Of a stretch of DNA of 64,000 bases, positions 1-10,600 are shown piece after piece; within the stretch, counting starts at the first letter, position 1; every line of letters starts with the position of its first letter. Made by a program: the position numbers and the translations under genes. Where the stretch lies: positions 2,542,001-2,606,000 of the forward strand of contig JAYJMM010000038.1 of the NCBI GenBank assembly GCA_037349105.1, written 5' to 3'. Below the pieces are notes generated by a model, which saw only the letters and a list, made by a program, of their open reading frames with translations, searched no databases and had not been told where the DNA came from. This DNA comes from Limnomonas spitsbergensis. Taxonomy: Eukaryota; Chlorophyta; Chlorophyceae; Chlamydomonadales.

Positions 1-29
1 TATCTCGACAAGAGTTAGTCGACAATTTG

Positions 30-612
30 TTGTCCTGCTGCAGCTTGAGGTCACCGGCTAGTAAGTCCTGGGCGCAGGGTTCAGGACACCTGCCCCCACA
101 GCCAGTCTCACAAAAGTTTGTCAAGTTTCACGAACTGCCGAAACTTAAGGTCGCCGACCAGCAGGTCTTGTGCTGGGGGGTAAAGACCACCTTGCCCCCC
201 CACACACCCTTTCAGCCCCACACAGCCAGCCTCACCAAGGGTCGATCCACATTGACTTACTGCCGCGGAAAAAGGTCACGGGCCAGCAGGTCCTGGGCTA
301 GGGGTAAAGAGCACCTGCCCCCCCACACACCATCTCTGCCCCACACAGCAAGCCAGGCAGTCAGGCAGCCAGGCAGCCAGACAGCCATCCAATCTCACCA
401 AGGGTCGATCCACTTTGACGCACTGTCGCGGCTCTGAGGTCACAGGCCTGCAGGTCCTGGGCTAAGGGGTTAAGACCACCTGCCCCCCCACACACCATCT
501 CTGCCCCAAACAGCAAGCCAGACAGCTAGACAGCCAGCCAATCTCACCAAGGGTTGATCCACTTTGACGTACTGTCGCGGCTTGAGGTCACAGGCCTGCA
601 GGTCCTGGGCGT
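30..612. repeat. Tandem repeat, unit about 125-160 bp
   Basis: Four to five diverged copies of a block containing AGGTCCTGGGC, a C-rich tract, CACACACC and AAGGGTCGATCCAC. The AGGTCCTGGGC-like anchors lie near 67, 163, 289, 451 and 600. No gene is supported here; the open frames are short and repeat-derived. Confidence 0.75.
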
Positions 613-639
613 AGGCCGACCTGAGGTGCATCTGTGCGG

Positions 640-1660
640 CTGGTGGATCCCACGGCAACGACTGGAGGGCCTTTGGCTCCAGAGGCCCGGGTCCTCCCCA
701 GGGCCGTAGCGACGGCAGGCCCTGCGGGAGCCAACGCGGTGTTGGAGGCAAAAGGGGTCAGGATTGCAAAACAATTGGGTAAAGAGCGGCAACTGAAATG
801 GCAGTGTTGTGTGTGTTTTTGACTGGGAGGCTCCAGAGGCCCGGGTTCTCCCCGGGGCCGGAGCGACGGTAGGCCCTGCAGGATGCAACGCGGTGTTTGA
901 GGCAAAAGGGGTCAAGAGTGCAAAACAATCGAGTAGAGTGCGGCATCAGAAACTCCGGTGCTGTGTGCGTATATGACTAGTGGGCTCCAGATGTCCAGGC
1001 CCTCCCCGGGGCCGGAGCGACGGTAGGCCCTGCAGGATACAATGCGGTGTTTCAGGGGATGGGTCAAGAGTGCTCAAAAATGGGTGAAGTGCGGCATGAG
1101 AAATTTTGGTGCCCTGTGCATAAATGATAAGTAGGCTCCAGATGTCCAGGCATCCCCCGTGGCCGGAGCGACGGTAGGCCCTGCAGGATACAATGCGGTT
1201 TTTCAGGGGATGGGTCAAGAGTGTAAAACAAAAATGGGTAAAGTGCGGCATGAGAAATTCCGGTGCTGTGTGCGTTTATGACTGGGAGGCTCCAGAGGCC
1301 CGGGTCCTCCCCAGGGCCGGAGCGACGGCAGGCCCTACAGGATCCATCGCGGTGTTTGCAGAAACGCGTGCACGGAAGGGTTTGGTGCGGCATGCCCAAT
1401 CTTGGTGCTGTGCGGAAGTTGACTGGTGTGCCCAGTTTTGGTGCTCCAGATGCCCAGGTCATCCCCAGGGCGGAGTGCATAAACAGGTCAATTACGGCAT
1501 AAACGATCACAGCACCAGTGCATAAACGGGTCAGTTGCGGTCTTGCGGTATGACAAAAGCTTGGTGCCGTGTGCGTTACTGACTGGGGGGCGTGAGAGGC
1601 CCAGCCCTTTCTTAGGGCCGGAGCCACTGCAGGCCCTACAGGATCCCTCGCGTTTTTTGA
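640..1660. repeat. Tandem repeat, unit about 150-154 bp
   Basis: The anchor GCCGGAGCGACGG or a close variant recurs at 703, 857, 1011, 1162, 1316 and 1617, with a partial copy near 1464. On the minus strand each unit contains a TCCTGCAG|GGCCT step that looks like a splice acceptor followed by the same short coding-like stretch. The array may therefore be copied from an exon boundary, but no parent exon is visible in the window. Confidence 0.75.
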
Positions 1661-1689
1661 GGGGAGTCAGGAGGAAAGTCAAGATGCTA

Positions 1690-2055
1690 TGCTATTTTAG
1701 TCCAGGCTGTACTATGCTATCGTAGTCCAGGCTATGCTATGCTACGCTATTTTAGTCCAGGCTGTACTATGCTATCGAAGTCCAGGCTATGCTATGCTAT
1801 CGTAGTACAGGCTATGCTATGCTATCGTAGTACAGGCTATGCTATGCTATCGTAGTACAGGCTATGCTATGCTATCGTAGTACAGGCTATGCTATGCTAT
1901 CGTAGTACAGGCTATGCTATGCTATCGTAGTACAGGCTATGCTATGCTATCGTAGTACAGGCTATGCTATGCTATCGTAGTACAGGCTATGCTATGCTAT
2001 CGTAGTACAGGCTATGCTATGCTATCGTAGTACAGGCTATGCTATGCTATGGTAA
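1690..2055. repeat. 25-bp minisatellite
   Basis: About a dozen near-identical 25-bp units containing GTAGTACAGGCTATGCTATG; the outer copies at both ends are diverged. The period is not a multiple of three and no coding role is seen. Confidence 0.9.
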
Positions 2056-2538
2056 TTTAGCCCAGGCGGTGCTCTGGTCTAGGGTAGTCTAGGTCATGCT
2101 ATGTTAGGCTATGCTATGCTAGCCCAGGACAGCCGAGTCTAGACCAAGCAGCGGGGTGAGTTGGATCAAGGCACTGAGTGCAAGCCAGGGTCTGGTTCGG
2201 CATGGCTGGGAATGAGTGCCTGAGAGCATACCAGGGTATTGAACATTTTTTAAAAATAAAACACGAGAAAAAAAGAAAAAAAGGAAAAAAAAGCCAGTGA
2301 CCCTATGCCCCCCCCCCAGGAGAGCACCCAACGGGCCCCCCCCCCCCCCCCGCCTCCGGAACCCATTGAAATTCAAATATCTCAGTCAAAATTCAAATTA
2401 CAGGGCATGTAAGGGGTGCTTTTTTATGAGCTCGTCAAGGCGCTTCTACTGGTATATTTAATTCGTTAGGTGATGACATGCCAACAGTCAATTTGTGTAC
2501 TGTGCTCGGCCAGGCTATTGAGTACCGACTAATGCTTG
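2056..2538. other. No gene seen
   Basis: Non-repetitive flank, an A-rich stretch near 2265-2290 and C homopolymers near 2340. I see no supported gene or RNA. Confidence 0.5.
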
Positions 2539-2916
2539 CTAGCGATCACAATTCAGAAGGAGAGGCTGGCGGACTCGCAGGTGTTGGCTCAGCTGGGCAG
2601 CAGCTGGGGCAGCAGCATGGGTAGCTAGGGGTGGAACGGGAGCAAACCCAAGCGTTCTCTGCCGCTTCGAATCGCGTGGTATCGAGGAAGCTGCCATCCG
2701 TGCCATGCACTCCCTCCCAATCTGGTGGCGTCTGACGTTTGCAGGGTCAGCGGATTTGAACACCTTGCCACAACGAACACAACGAACACTACCATGTGCC
2801 GCGTATAATACAGCTCTTTCTAAGGCAGACTCAGCTGGCTCGGGATGTGTCCAATGGAGCCAAACCCTCAGTGTTGGGGGGCAGGGGGTCATGTGGTAAG
2901 CAATATTTTCAAGCAA
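2539..2916 (-). CDS. BED-type zinc-finger protein fragment, probably hAT-transposon derived
   Basis: A 125-aa frame in which the clearest feature is a zinc finger: C-V-R-C, 14 residues, then H and, after I-G-R-E, a final C (C-x2-C-x14-H-x5-C). This matches the BED/C2HC finger found at the N-terminus of hAT-type transposases and in domesticated host proteins. A basic tract with K-R-Q-R follows the finger, then an alanine-rich tail to the stop at 2539. No transposase core is visible nearby, so this is either a fragment or one exon of a spliced gene. The upstream end is unresolved, since the frame may begin at a splice acceptor rather than a methionine. The zinc-binding residues are seen; DNA binding is inferred from the family; the transposon origin is a suggestion. 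Confidence 0.4.
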   Translation of the reverse strand: MLENIAYHMTPCPPTLRVWLHWTHPEPAESALERAVLYAAHGSVRCVRCGKVFKSADPANVRRHQIGRECMARMAASSIPRDSKRQRTLGFAPVPPLATHAAAPAAAQLSQHLRVRQPLLLNCDR

Positions 2917-3327
2917 TATTTAAGGATGTAAATGGACTCATGTTGGCAAGAAGAACACAGAGGTGCCGCTGCCAGCCTCAACAGACCTCAAAAAAAAAAG
3001 GTACAAAGTTTAGATAAAAACAAATATTGTTTTTGGGGGGAGCCCCCCCCCCCCCCCCCCCAACTGGGCCCCCCCATATCTCCCAGCCCCCTGGGCCACA
3101 AAACATTTTAAAAACAGCTATGGAACACTCTCGCTAAGCTCTACAAAAAAGGGGCATGGGGTCGATTTTTTTGTTGTTGCCCCCCCCTCTATAAAACACA
3201 CAGTTTAGGGTTGAGAGTCAGGATTCAGGTTTTGAGAGGTTTCAGGAGGGAACATAGTCATCCCCTCCACCCCTACCACCCCTACCTACGCCTGTGTACT
3301 GTTCCTAATCCTCTTCATCAATAAAAG
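2917..3327. other. No gene seen; poly-C/poly-G tracts
   Basis: Homopolymer C runs near 3043-3062 and 3181-3187 and AT-rich sequence. No coding frame or RNA gene is supported. Confidence 0.5.
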
Positions 3328-3455
3328 CATCATATGACCGCCTTTGTCATGTCATCATGTGACCGCCTTTGTCATGGCATCATATCACCGCCCTTGTCAT
3401 GTCATCATATCACCGCCACTGTCATGTCATCATATGACCGCCTTCGTCATGTTTT
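3328..3455. repeat. 25-bp minisatellite, five copies
   Basis: Five diverged copies of a 25-bp unit containing ATATGACCGCC and TTGTCATGTC. Confidence 0.85.
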
Positions 3456-3655
3456 CGCACCTTAGTCCGCGCCCCTCCGTGGAGCGAAGAGGCTGGATTT
3501 AAATAGGGCTCAGGCATGTACTCGTATGCGCTGCAAGGCAGATCAGAGAAGACGGATGGCAAGGATCAGAGGGGGGGGGGAGCAGAGAGGTTGAGTGGAA
3601 GCAGGGCCTGGAAACTTATGCATACACGCTACACGTATCAGTAATATCACATCGT

Positions 3656-3671
3656 TCAGAGTGGATCCGTG
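3656..3671 (-). CDS. Possible terminal micro-exon of the pentapeptide-repeat gene
   Basis: On the minus strand CCCCTCTGGTCTGCAG is followed by 16 bases that complete a codon and give T-D-P-L then TGA. The one leftover base fits the two left by the exon ending at 4690. It is very short, so the call rests only on the acceptor and the phase. Confidence 0.2.
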
Positions 3672-4099
3672 CTGCAGACCAGAGGGGGGGAGTAGGTCAC
3701 GCTTCAACCCATGGCACAGATGAAAACGCATGGCGTATGTGGCGCATGGCATGTCTGGGGCATGGCTCATGTTTAAAGACAAATGGCGTATGGCGTAATG
3801 CGCAAAGCGCGTGGCGCATGGTGCATGGGACATAGCTGAAGAAACTTGGCCCTTGGGCTGCAAGGCGCATGGCACATGTGGCGAATGGCCCATGCAGCAC
3901 ATGGTCCATGTGACATATGGTGCATGACGCACAGGGCAAGTAGCACGTGGCCCATGTAGCACGTGGCCCATGTGGCACATGGTGCATGTGACGCATGGCT
4001 TATGGCACATATGTTGCATGTGAACCATTACACATTTGGCGTATTGAGAATGGCGTTTAGTTCAAGACACGCTGTACATAGTGCATGTGGCACACGGCG

Positions 4100-4690
4100 C
4101 ATGGTGCATGGCGCATGGTGCATGGCACAGAGTGGCGCGGCTTACCTCATGGCATGCGCTGCGTGTGATCCATGAAATCTATGGCCAAAGTGGCCCATGA
4201 AGCATGCCGCGTAGTTCTAGACATATCGTGCATGGTATATGTGGCAAACGGCGCATGGCGCATGGCACAAGGTGGCACGGCTTACCTCATTGCATGCGCT
4301 GCGTGTGATCGTTGAGATCCATGGCCAAAGTGGCGCATGGAGCATGCTACGTAGTTCAAGCACATCGTGCGTGGTGCATGTGGCACACGGCGCATGGCAC
4401 AGAGTGGCGCGGCTTACCTCGTTGCATGCGCTGCGTGTGATCCATGAGATCCATGGCCAAAGTGGCGCATGGAGCCTGCCGCGTAGTTCAAGACACATCG
4501 TGCGTGGTGCATGCGGCACACTGCGCATGGCGCATGGCACAGAGTGGCGCAGCTTACCTCATGCATGTGGCGCGTGTGATCCATGAGATCCATAGCATAT
4601 GTGGCGCATGAAGCATGCCGCGTAGGCCAAGACACATCATCCGTGGTACATGTGGCACACGGCACATGGCGCAGGGCGGCGCGGCTTACC
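4100..4690. repeat. Tandem copies of an exon-boundary segment, unit 132-140 bp
   Basis: Five copies with CTTACCTC near 4141, 4281, 4413, 4553 and 4685. The last copy runs into the coding segment at 4690-4821. On the minus strand every copy keeps GAG|GTAAGC, a strong splice donor; read on the plus strand each copy carries an acceptor-like CAG. A looser GCATGG-rich repeat extends from about 3690. Confidence 0.7.
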
Positions 4691-7600
4691 TCATCGCCTC
4701 TGACTTCACTGTCGAGCGCCATGGCATCGAGGATCCCGCCACCTTTCCTTTGGGGCCCATGCGCATGTCCGCAAAGGTTGACGGAGCACCCTGGTACATC
4801 TCTGACATGTATTCCGGGGCCCTACCATGGGCAGCAAGATGTTAGGCGTTAGGAGACCCTGCCATGGGTAACGATGTTAGGGTTCAGGGTCATGCCCTGG
4901 CGTATGGGGTGTTTAGGGTGTAGCTACAGCATGTTTTCTGGGGCCCTGCCAGGGGCAGCGAGATTTTAGGGTTATGGATTCTGGGGCTCTTTGTATGGGT
5001 AGGGAGGGAAGGAATCATGACCCGCTGGACATGCCTTTGTGTGAATTGTTCACACAGGAGGCCCGAGGGACAGCCTGCACGAAAACGTGCTGCTGCGATA
5101 CGTCCATCCAAGGCAGATTTAAGATACATAATAAAGTACCTGATAAAAGAGAGGCACCACCCTGAATTTCAAACCTGCAATGTTCACCGCCACCATTGTT
5201 TCTCGTTTTGGGGTGCTTGGGCTAAAATCCAGCAACATCATGAATCGGTGCTGCTGCGATACTGTAGATTTGATTTGCCACCCCTCATAATTAGCGTTGT
5301 TTAAGGATCCAAGAAATTACTCATTATCCCTTGTCAACACCACCTTTCAGTCAGAAAAAAGAGTTTTGGTCGAAAGTTTTCCCTGAGGACAGCATGACAA
5401 GAAATGTTTTTTTCATAACCGAGGGAAGGCTTATCAAATCTTCTGGAAGTCCATCCAAGATATAAATAATAAAATACTTTGATAAAAGAGAGGTACACCA
5501 ACCCCAATTTCCAATCTGCGATATTAGTTGCCACCAGTGTTTTAGTTGTGGGGGAGCTCGGGCTAAAATCCAGCAACCAGCAACCAGCAACATCATGGCC
5601 TGCAGCCAGTGGGTCAGATGGGAACCAAGCTCTGTGTTTAGGGTTAAGGGTTTAGGGTTTGTGATGGCTGACCAGCAGTGTCATTTGTGATGGCTGACCA
5701 GCGTTGTCATTTGTGATGGCTGACCAGCGGTCTCGTTTGTGATGGCTGACCAGCGGTCTCGTTTGTGACGGCTGACCAGCGGTCTCGTATGTGACGGCTG
5801 ACCAGCGGTCTGTAGGAGGCGGTCTGGTGCACATAATCAGTGTTGTGCCGCTTATGGTCCACACGGTGGCCAGAGTTTCTTTTTCTTGGCTCGCCTACTG
5901 TTCAGCTACATTTCAGCTACCTCCGAGCAGTGCGTACTGCATAGACTGATCAACTAATAAATTGTATCCTGCGGGGCTTAACAAACAATTAAATAACTGG
6001 GGGGGCTTTAAAGAGCAATTTCATTTCCCTAGGGACGTGGGAGGGCTATTTGAATGACCAGTACCCTTAAGCATATACCCTAGTTTCACTCCCAGTGTAC
6101 CCTCCGTGTACCGAGTAAAAGAGCTCGTGCCGCCGGGCCGCCAGACGCGGAGGGGGACTTGTGTCTCCCGGCGAGGCTGATGCGAGCTAGACCACCGCAG
6201 CGCCCTCGCCATCAAGCTGCCGCGGGGCTCAATGTCCGACGAGGAGAACTGCCGCAGGGAACCGTGGGCCGCATGACCCTGTGGGGAAGACAGCAATACT
6301 GGGATTTAGAAATAAGTGTATTACCCCCTAGTTTAGGGTTTAGGGTTTATTACCCCCTGGTATTACCCCCTGGTATTACCGCTCAGTTACAGATGGCGAA
6401 ATAAATCAAAGTTGTTGGAGCTATGGCCTGGTCGGCCTCTTCTGCTGCTGCTGCTGCTGCAGTTGGCCACTTGCAGTGACGCAGCCTTTTTTTAAATGAG
6501 ACATTTTTTAATATGCATAGCAGGTTCCTTTGGCAAGATAGTCAGGGGCGTGGGGGGCTACGGCCTGGAAAGAACCCAGGAGTATGTGGCTGGCAGCAAA
6601 GAGTCGATTCCGATGCAAGGGCATCAGCATGTGCGCGTGCAAAGGACATGCATGTGCGTGTGTGTGTGGCTGTGCATGCGCATGGGCATCTGAAAGGGGT
6701 TGTGCTTGCGTGCCTGTGTGAGTGAACATGCATGGTGTTAGCTGCATGGTGCTAGCCGCATGGTGGGGCCCATGGTGGGGCCTCATGGTGGGGCTCATGC
6801 ATGTGTACCCATACGTGTGTGCACATGCACAGCATGGTGTCGGCTGCATGGTGTCGGCTGCATCACTGCATGGCATGGGCTGCGTGTCGGTGGCTGCATG
6901 ACATTTGCAGCATGGCATTGGTTGCATGGCATTGGCTGCATGGCATTGGCTGCATGGCATTGGCTGCACCCGCCAGGACCCACCGGACCCGCCGCCGATC
7001 CATAATGGGTCCTATGCTCATCTCAGCATGGCATTGGCTGCATGGCATTGGCTGCATGGCATTGGCTGCATGGCATTGGTTGCATGGCATTGGTTGCATG
7101 GCATTGGTTGCATGGCATTGGCTACATGGCATTGGTTGCATGGCATTGGCTGCATGGCATTGGTTGCATGGCATTGGTTGCATGGCATTGGTTGCATGGC
7201 ATTGGCTGCATGGCATAGGCTGCATGGCATTGGCTGCATGGCCTTGGCTGCATGGCATAGGCTGCATGGCATAGGCTGCATGGCGTTAGCTGCATGGCAT
7301 TGGCTGCATGGCATTGGCTGCACCCGCCAGGACCCACAAGACCCGCCGCCGATCCATAATGGGTCCTATGTTCATCACTGCATGGAATTGGCTGCATGGC
7401 ATTGGTTGCATGGCCTTGGCTGCATGGCATAGGCTGCATGGCATAGGCTGCATGGCATTTGCTGCATGGCATTTGCTGCATGGCATTGGTTGCATGGCCT
7501 TGGCTGCATGGCATAGGCTGCATGGCATAGGCTGCATGGCATTTGCTGCATGGCATTTGCTGCATGGCATTGGTTGCATGGCATTGGTTGCATGGCATTG

Positions 7601-10600
7601 CCTGCATGGCATTGGCTGCACCAGCCAGGACCCACCGGACCCGCCGCCGACCTTTAATGGGTCCTATGCTCATCTCTGCATGGCATTGGCTGCATGGCAT
7701 TGGCTGCATGGCATTGGTTGCATGGCATTGGTTGCATGGCATTGGTTGCATGGCATTGGTTGCATGGCATTGGTTGCATGGCATTGGCTACATGGCATTG
7801 GTTGCATGGCATTGGCTGCATGGCATTGGTTGCATGGCATTGGCTGCATGGCATAGGCTGCATGGCATTGGCTGCATGGCATTGGTTGCATGGCATTGGC
7901 TGCATGGCATTGGCTGCACCCGCCAGGACCCACCGGACCCGCTGCCGACTCATAATGGGTCCTATGCTCATCAAAGCCGTCTTCGCGGTCGAAGAAGTCT
8001 TGCAACAGCTGCTCGTTCGACTTCAATGGCTCGTCGTTGGCCCAGCCGCTGAACATTGCATTGTCACCAACAGCTGCGTGGGCCAGGGGATCGCACTTTT
8101 ATATGCCACAGTGCCACCTAGGCCGGATTTCGGGACCTGACCGAGAGTTCATGGCCATGGTTACTAGGGCCCAGATTGTAAGCAATTGGGATTCATGGCA
8201 CATGTGCCTGGGGTTCAGGTTCCCAGTGATGAGGGTTTAGGGTCAGGTACCCGAGGTTTCAGGTGTACGGCTATTAGGGTTCATAGCCATTGAGTCTAGG
8301 GTTTAGGGCTCCAGTCTCTAGGGCACTCGGCCCTGAAACCTAATCAGTAGTGACCTAGGACGCCACGTGGAAAGAAACACCTGGACAGATGCAGCATGGT
8401 ATGCAGGCAGGAGGTTCAGACCTCAGTATGGAGGATGAGCGCCATGTAGAGCTACGCGTCTTTCCTTCATATTTTATGTGCAATGTATTGGTACTCACAT
8501 TATCATATGGTATCCTATGAAAGGGGGGCCTTTTTTTAGTATACCGTATTATTCTTGTTCCTTTCTTTGGGATGTCTCGAGCACCACATTTGGAAGGCTG
8601 CTGGTCAGCCACCGCTTGGCCGATAGGGACCCAACCGCAGGCCGTGATGAAGCCCGACAGCAACTAATGCACCACACCAGAAGCAAGAAAGATAGAAAGG
8701 TACGCCCCATGGGGGACGTGAGAGTTAAGGAAACAGCGCAGCCTGGGCTGAAGCCACAACCGCGCCGTTACCGTTACCAGAAGCATCCAACAGAGGAGGG
8801 GTTGTGACAGTCTGGGATCCATGTGAGCCATGGGATCCATGGGATCCACCCAATCCATGTGATCCATGGGATCCATGTGATTCATGTGATCCATGGGATC
8901 CATGTGAGCCTCACCCAATCCACGATGACCCAAGTAGTGGCGAACCCTCCTCCCAGGAGATGGGCAGCCACCGCTCTGTCAATGGGGAATAACAAACCTT
9001 GACAGGCCTACGGCCGATGGCCCAAGCAGCAGGTGCCTTGCTGCAGGGGATTTCAGTGGCCGCAGGTTGGAAGCTGGCGCACGCACCATGCAATGTGAAA
9101 TTGTTGTGAAGGTTTTACAGTCCAACAGAGCATCACATTTGATGCATGGGACTTGTGCCCTTAAACCGGTACAGGCACATCACACAAAAAATGCGGTAGA
9201 AATAATTGCAATGCCTAGAAAAAAAGGGATAGAAAAGAAGGGAAGAAAGGGGAGGGAAGAGAGAGTTCCCTGCATGCCGGCTAGACTTACCCAAGCGACG
9301 ATGCAGCGAGTGTCGACGAGCCCTCCTCCCGGCCGCCGACCGACTGCGCTCCTCCACCTCCTCCTCCCACTCCTCACCCTCCTCCTCCTCGGCCCCCCCA
9401 CGCCGCCCGCCTGCGCTCCGGTGCGCACGTCCCCGCTCCCGAAAACCGTGCCCCGGCGGCCAATCGCCGGCTTCGCACGGGCCTGCCAGTGGGTCGCGCG
9501 GCGAGTCCTGACCCGTCGCATGCCTCCTTCTCGGCGACCCGTTCACTCCCGGCACTCTGCGATCAGATCCTAGATACTGCAGATCTAACTGCCGGTTCAG
9601 CCTTGCAGCATTCAGCCCAGCAGGGTTGACTAGCCCTTCCGCGTTGAAGCCTCCCGCATCGAACCCGTCCGCGTCAAACCCTGCCGCGTCGAAACCTGCC
9701 GCATTGAACCCTGCAGCGCTGAACCCCGCGGCGTCAAGGCCCAGGGCAGCAGCATTCAGCCCAGCGGCATTAAATCCAGCAGCGTTGAATCCAGCAACGT
9801 TGAATCCAGCAGCGTTGAATCCAGCAACGTTGAATCCTAAGGCATTCCATCCGGCAGCGTCAAAGCCTGCCTCTTTGGAACCGGGCTGCGGCCCCTGAGA
9901 GGACTGGGGCCCGCCAGGTATGTACTGGGGCACATAAGGCACACGCTTGCCTAACCTATGGGGGGAAAGAGTGGGAGGAACAGTCAGGTACAATGAAAGA
10001 GTGGGAGTGAGAGGGGCAATCGGGGATAATGCAAGAGGGGGTGAGAGGGACAGTGAGGGGCAATGCAAGAGTGAGAGTGAGAGGGACAGTCAGGGATAAT
10101 GCAAGAGTGAGAGTGAGAGGGGCAGTCAGGTACAATGAAAGAGTGAGAGTGAGAGGGGCAGCGAGGGGCAATGCAAGAGTGAGAGTGAGAGGGGCAGTCA
10201 GGTACAATGAAAGAGTGAGAGTGAGAGGGGCAGCGAGGGGCAATGCAAGAGTGAGAGCGAGAGGGACAGTCAGGGATAATGCAAGAGTGAGAGTGAGAGG
10301 GGCAGTCAGGTACAATGAAAGAGTGAGAGTGAGAGGGGCAGCGAGGGGCAATGCAAGAGTGAGAGTGAGAGGGGCAGCGAGGGGCAATGCAAGAGTGAGA
10401 GTGAGAGGGGCAGTCAGGTACAATGAAAGAGTGAGAGTGAGAGGGGCAGCGAGGGGCAATGCAAGAGTGAGAGTGAGAGGGGCAGCGAGGGGCAATGCAA
10501 GAGTGAGAGTGAGAGGGGCAGTCAGGTACAATGAAAGAGTGAGAGTGAGAGGGGCAGCGAGGGGCAATGCAAGAGTGAGAGTGAGAGGGGCAGCGAGGGG

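Noticed and set aside
1690..2055. Possible CRISPR array
   Set aside because: Direct tandem units without unique spacers; the genome is eukaryotic.
3543..4540. C-H-M-G-H-V-L-H-G-P and similar cysteine/histidine-rich frames
   Set aside because: They arise from GCATGG-type repeats; the apparent metal-binding residues are periodic by DNA repetition.
6801..8052. Long frames rich in W-H-W-L-H-G-I-G or Q-C-H-A-A-N-A-M
   Set aside because: A 14-bp minisatellite keeps all six frames open; no start, splice or composition support.
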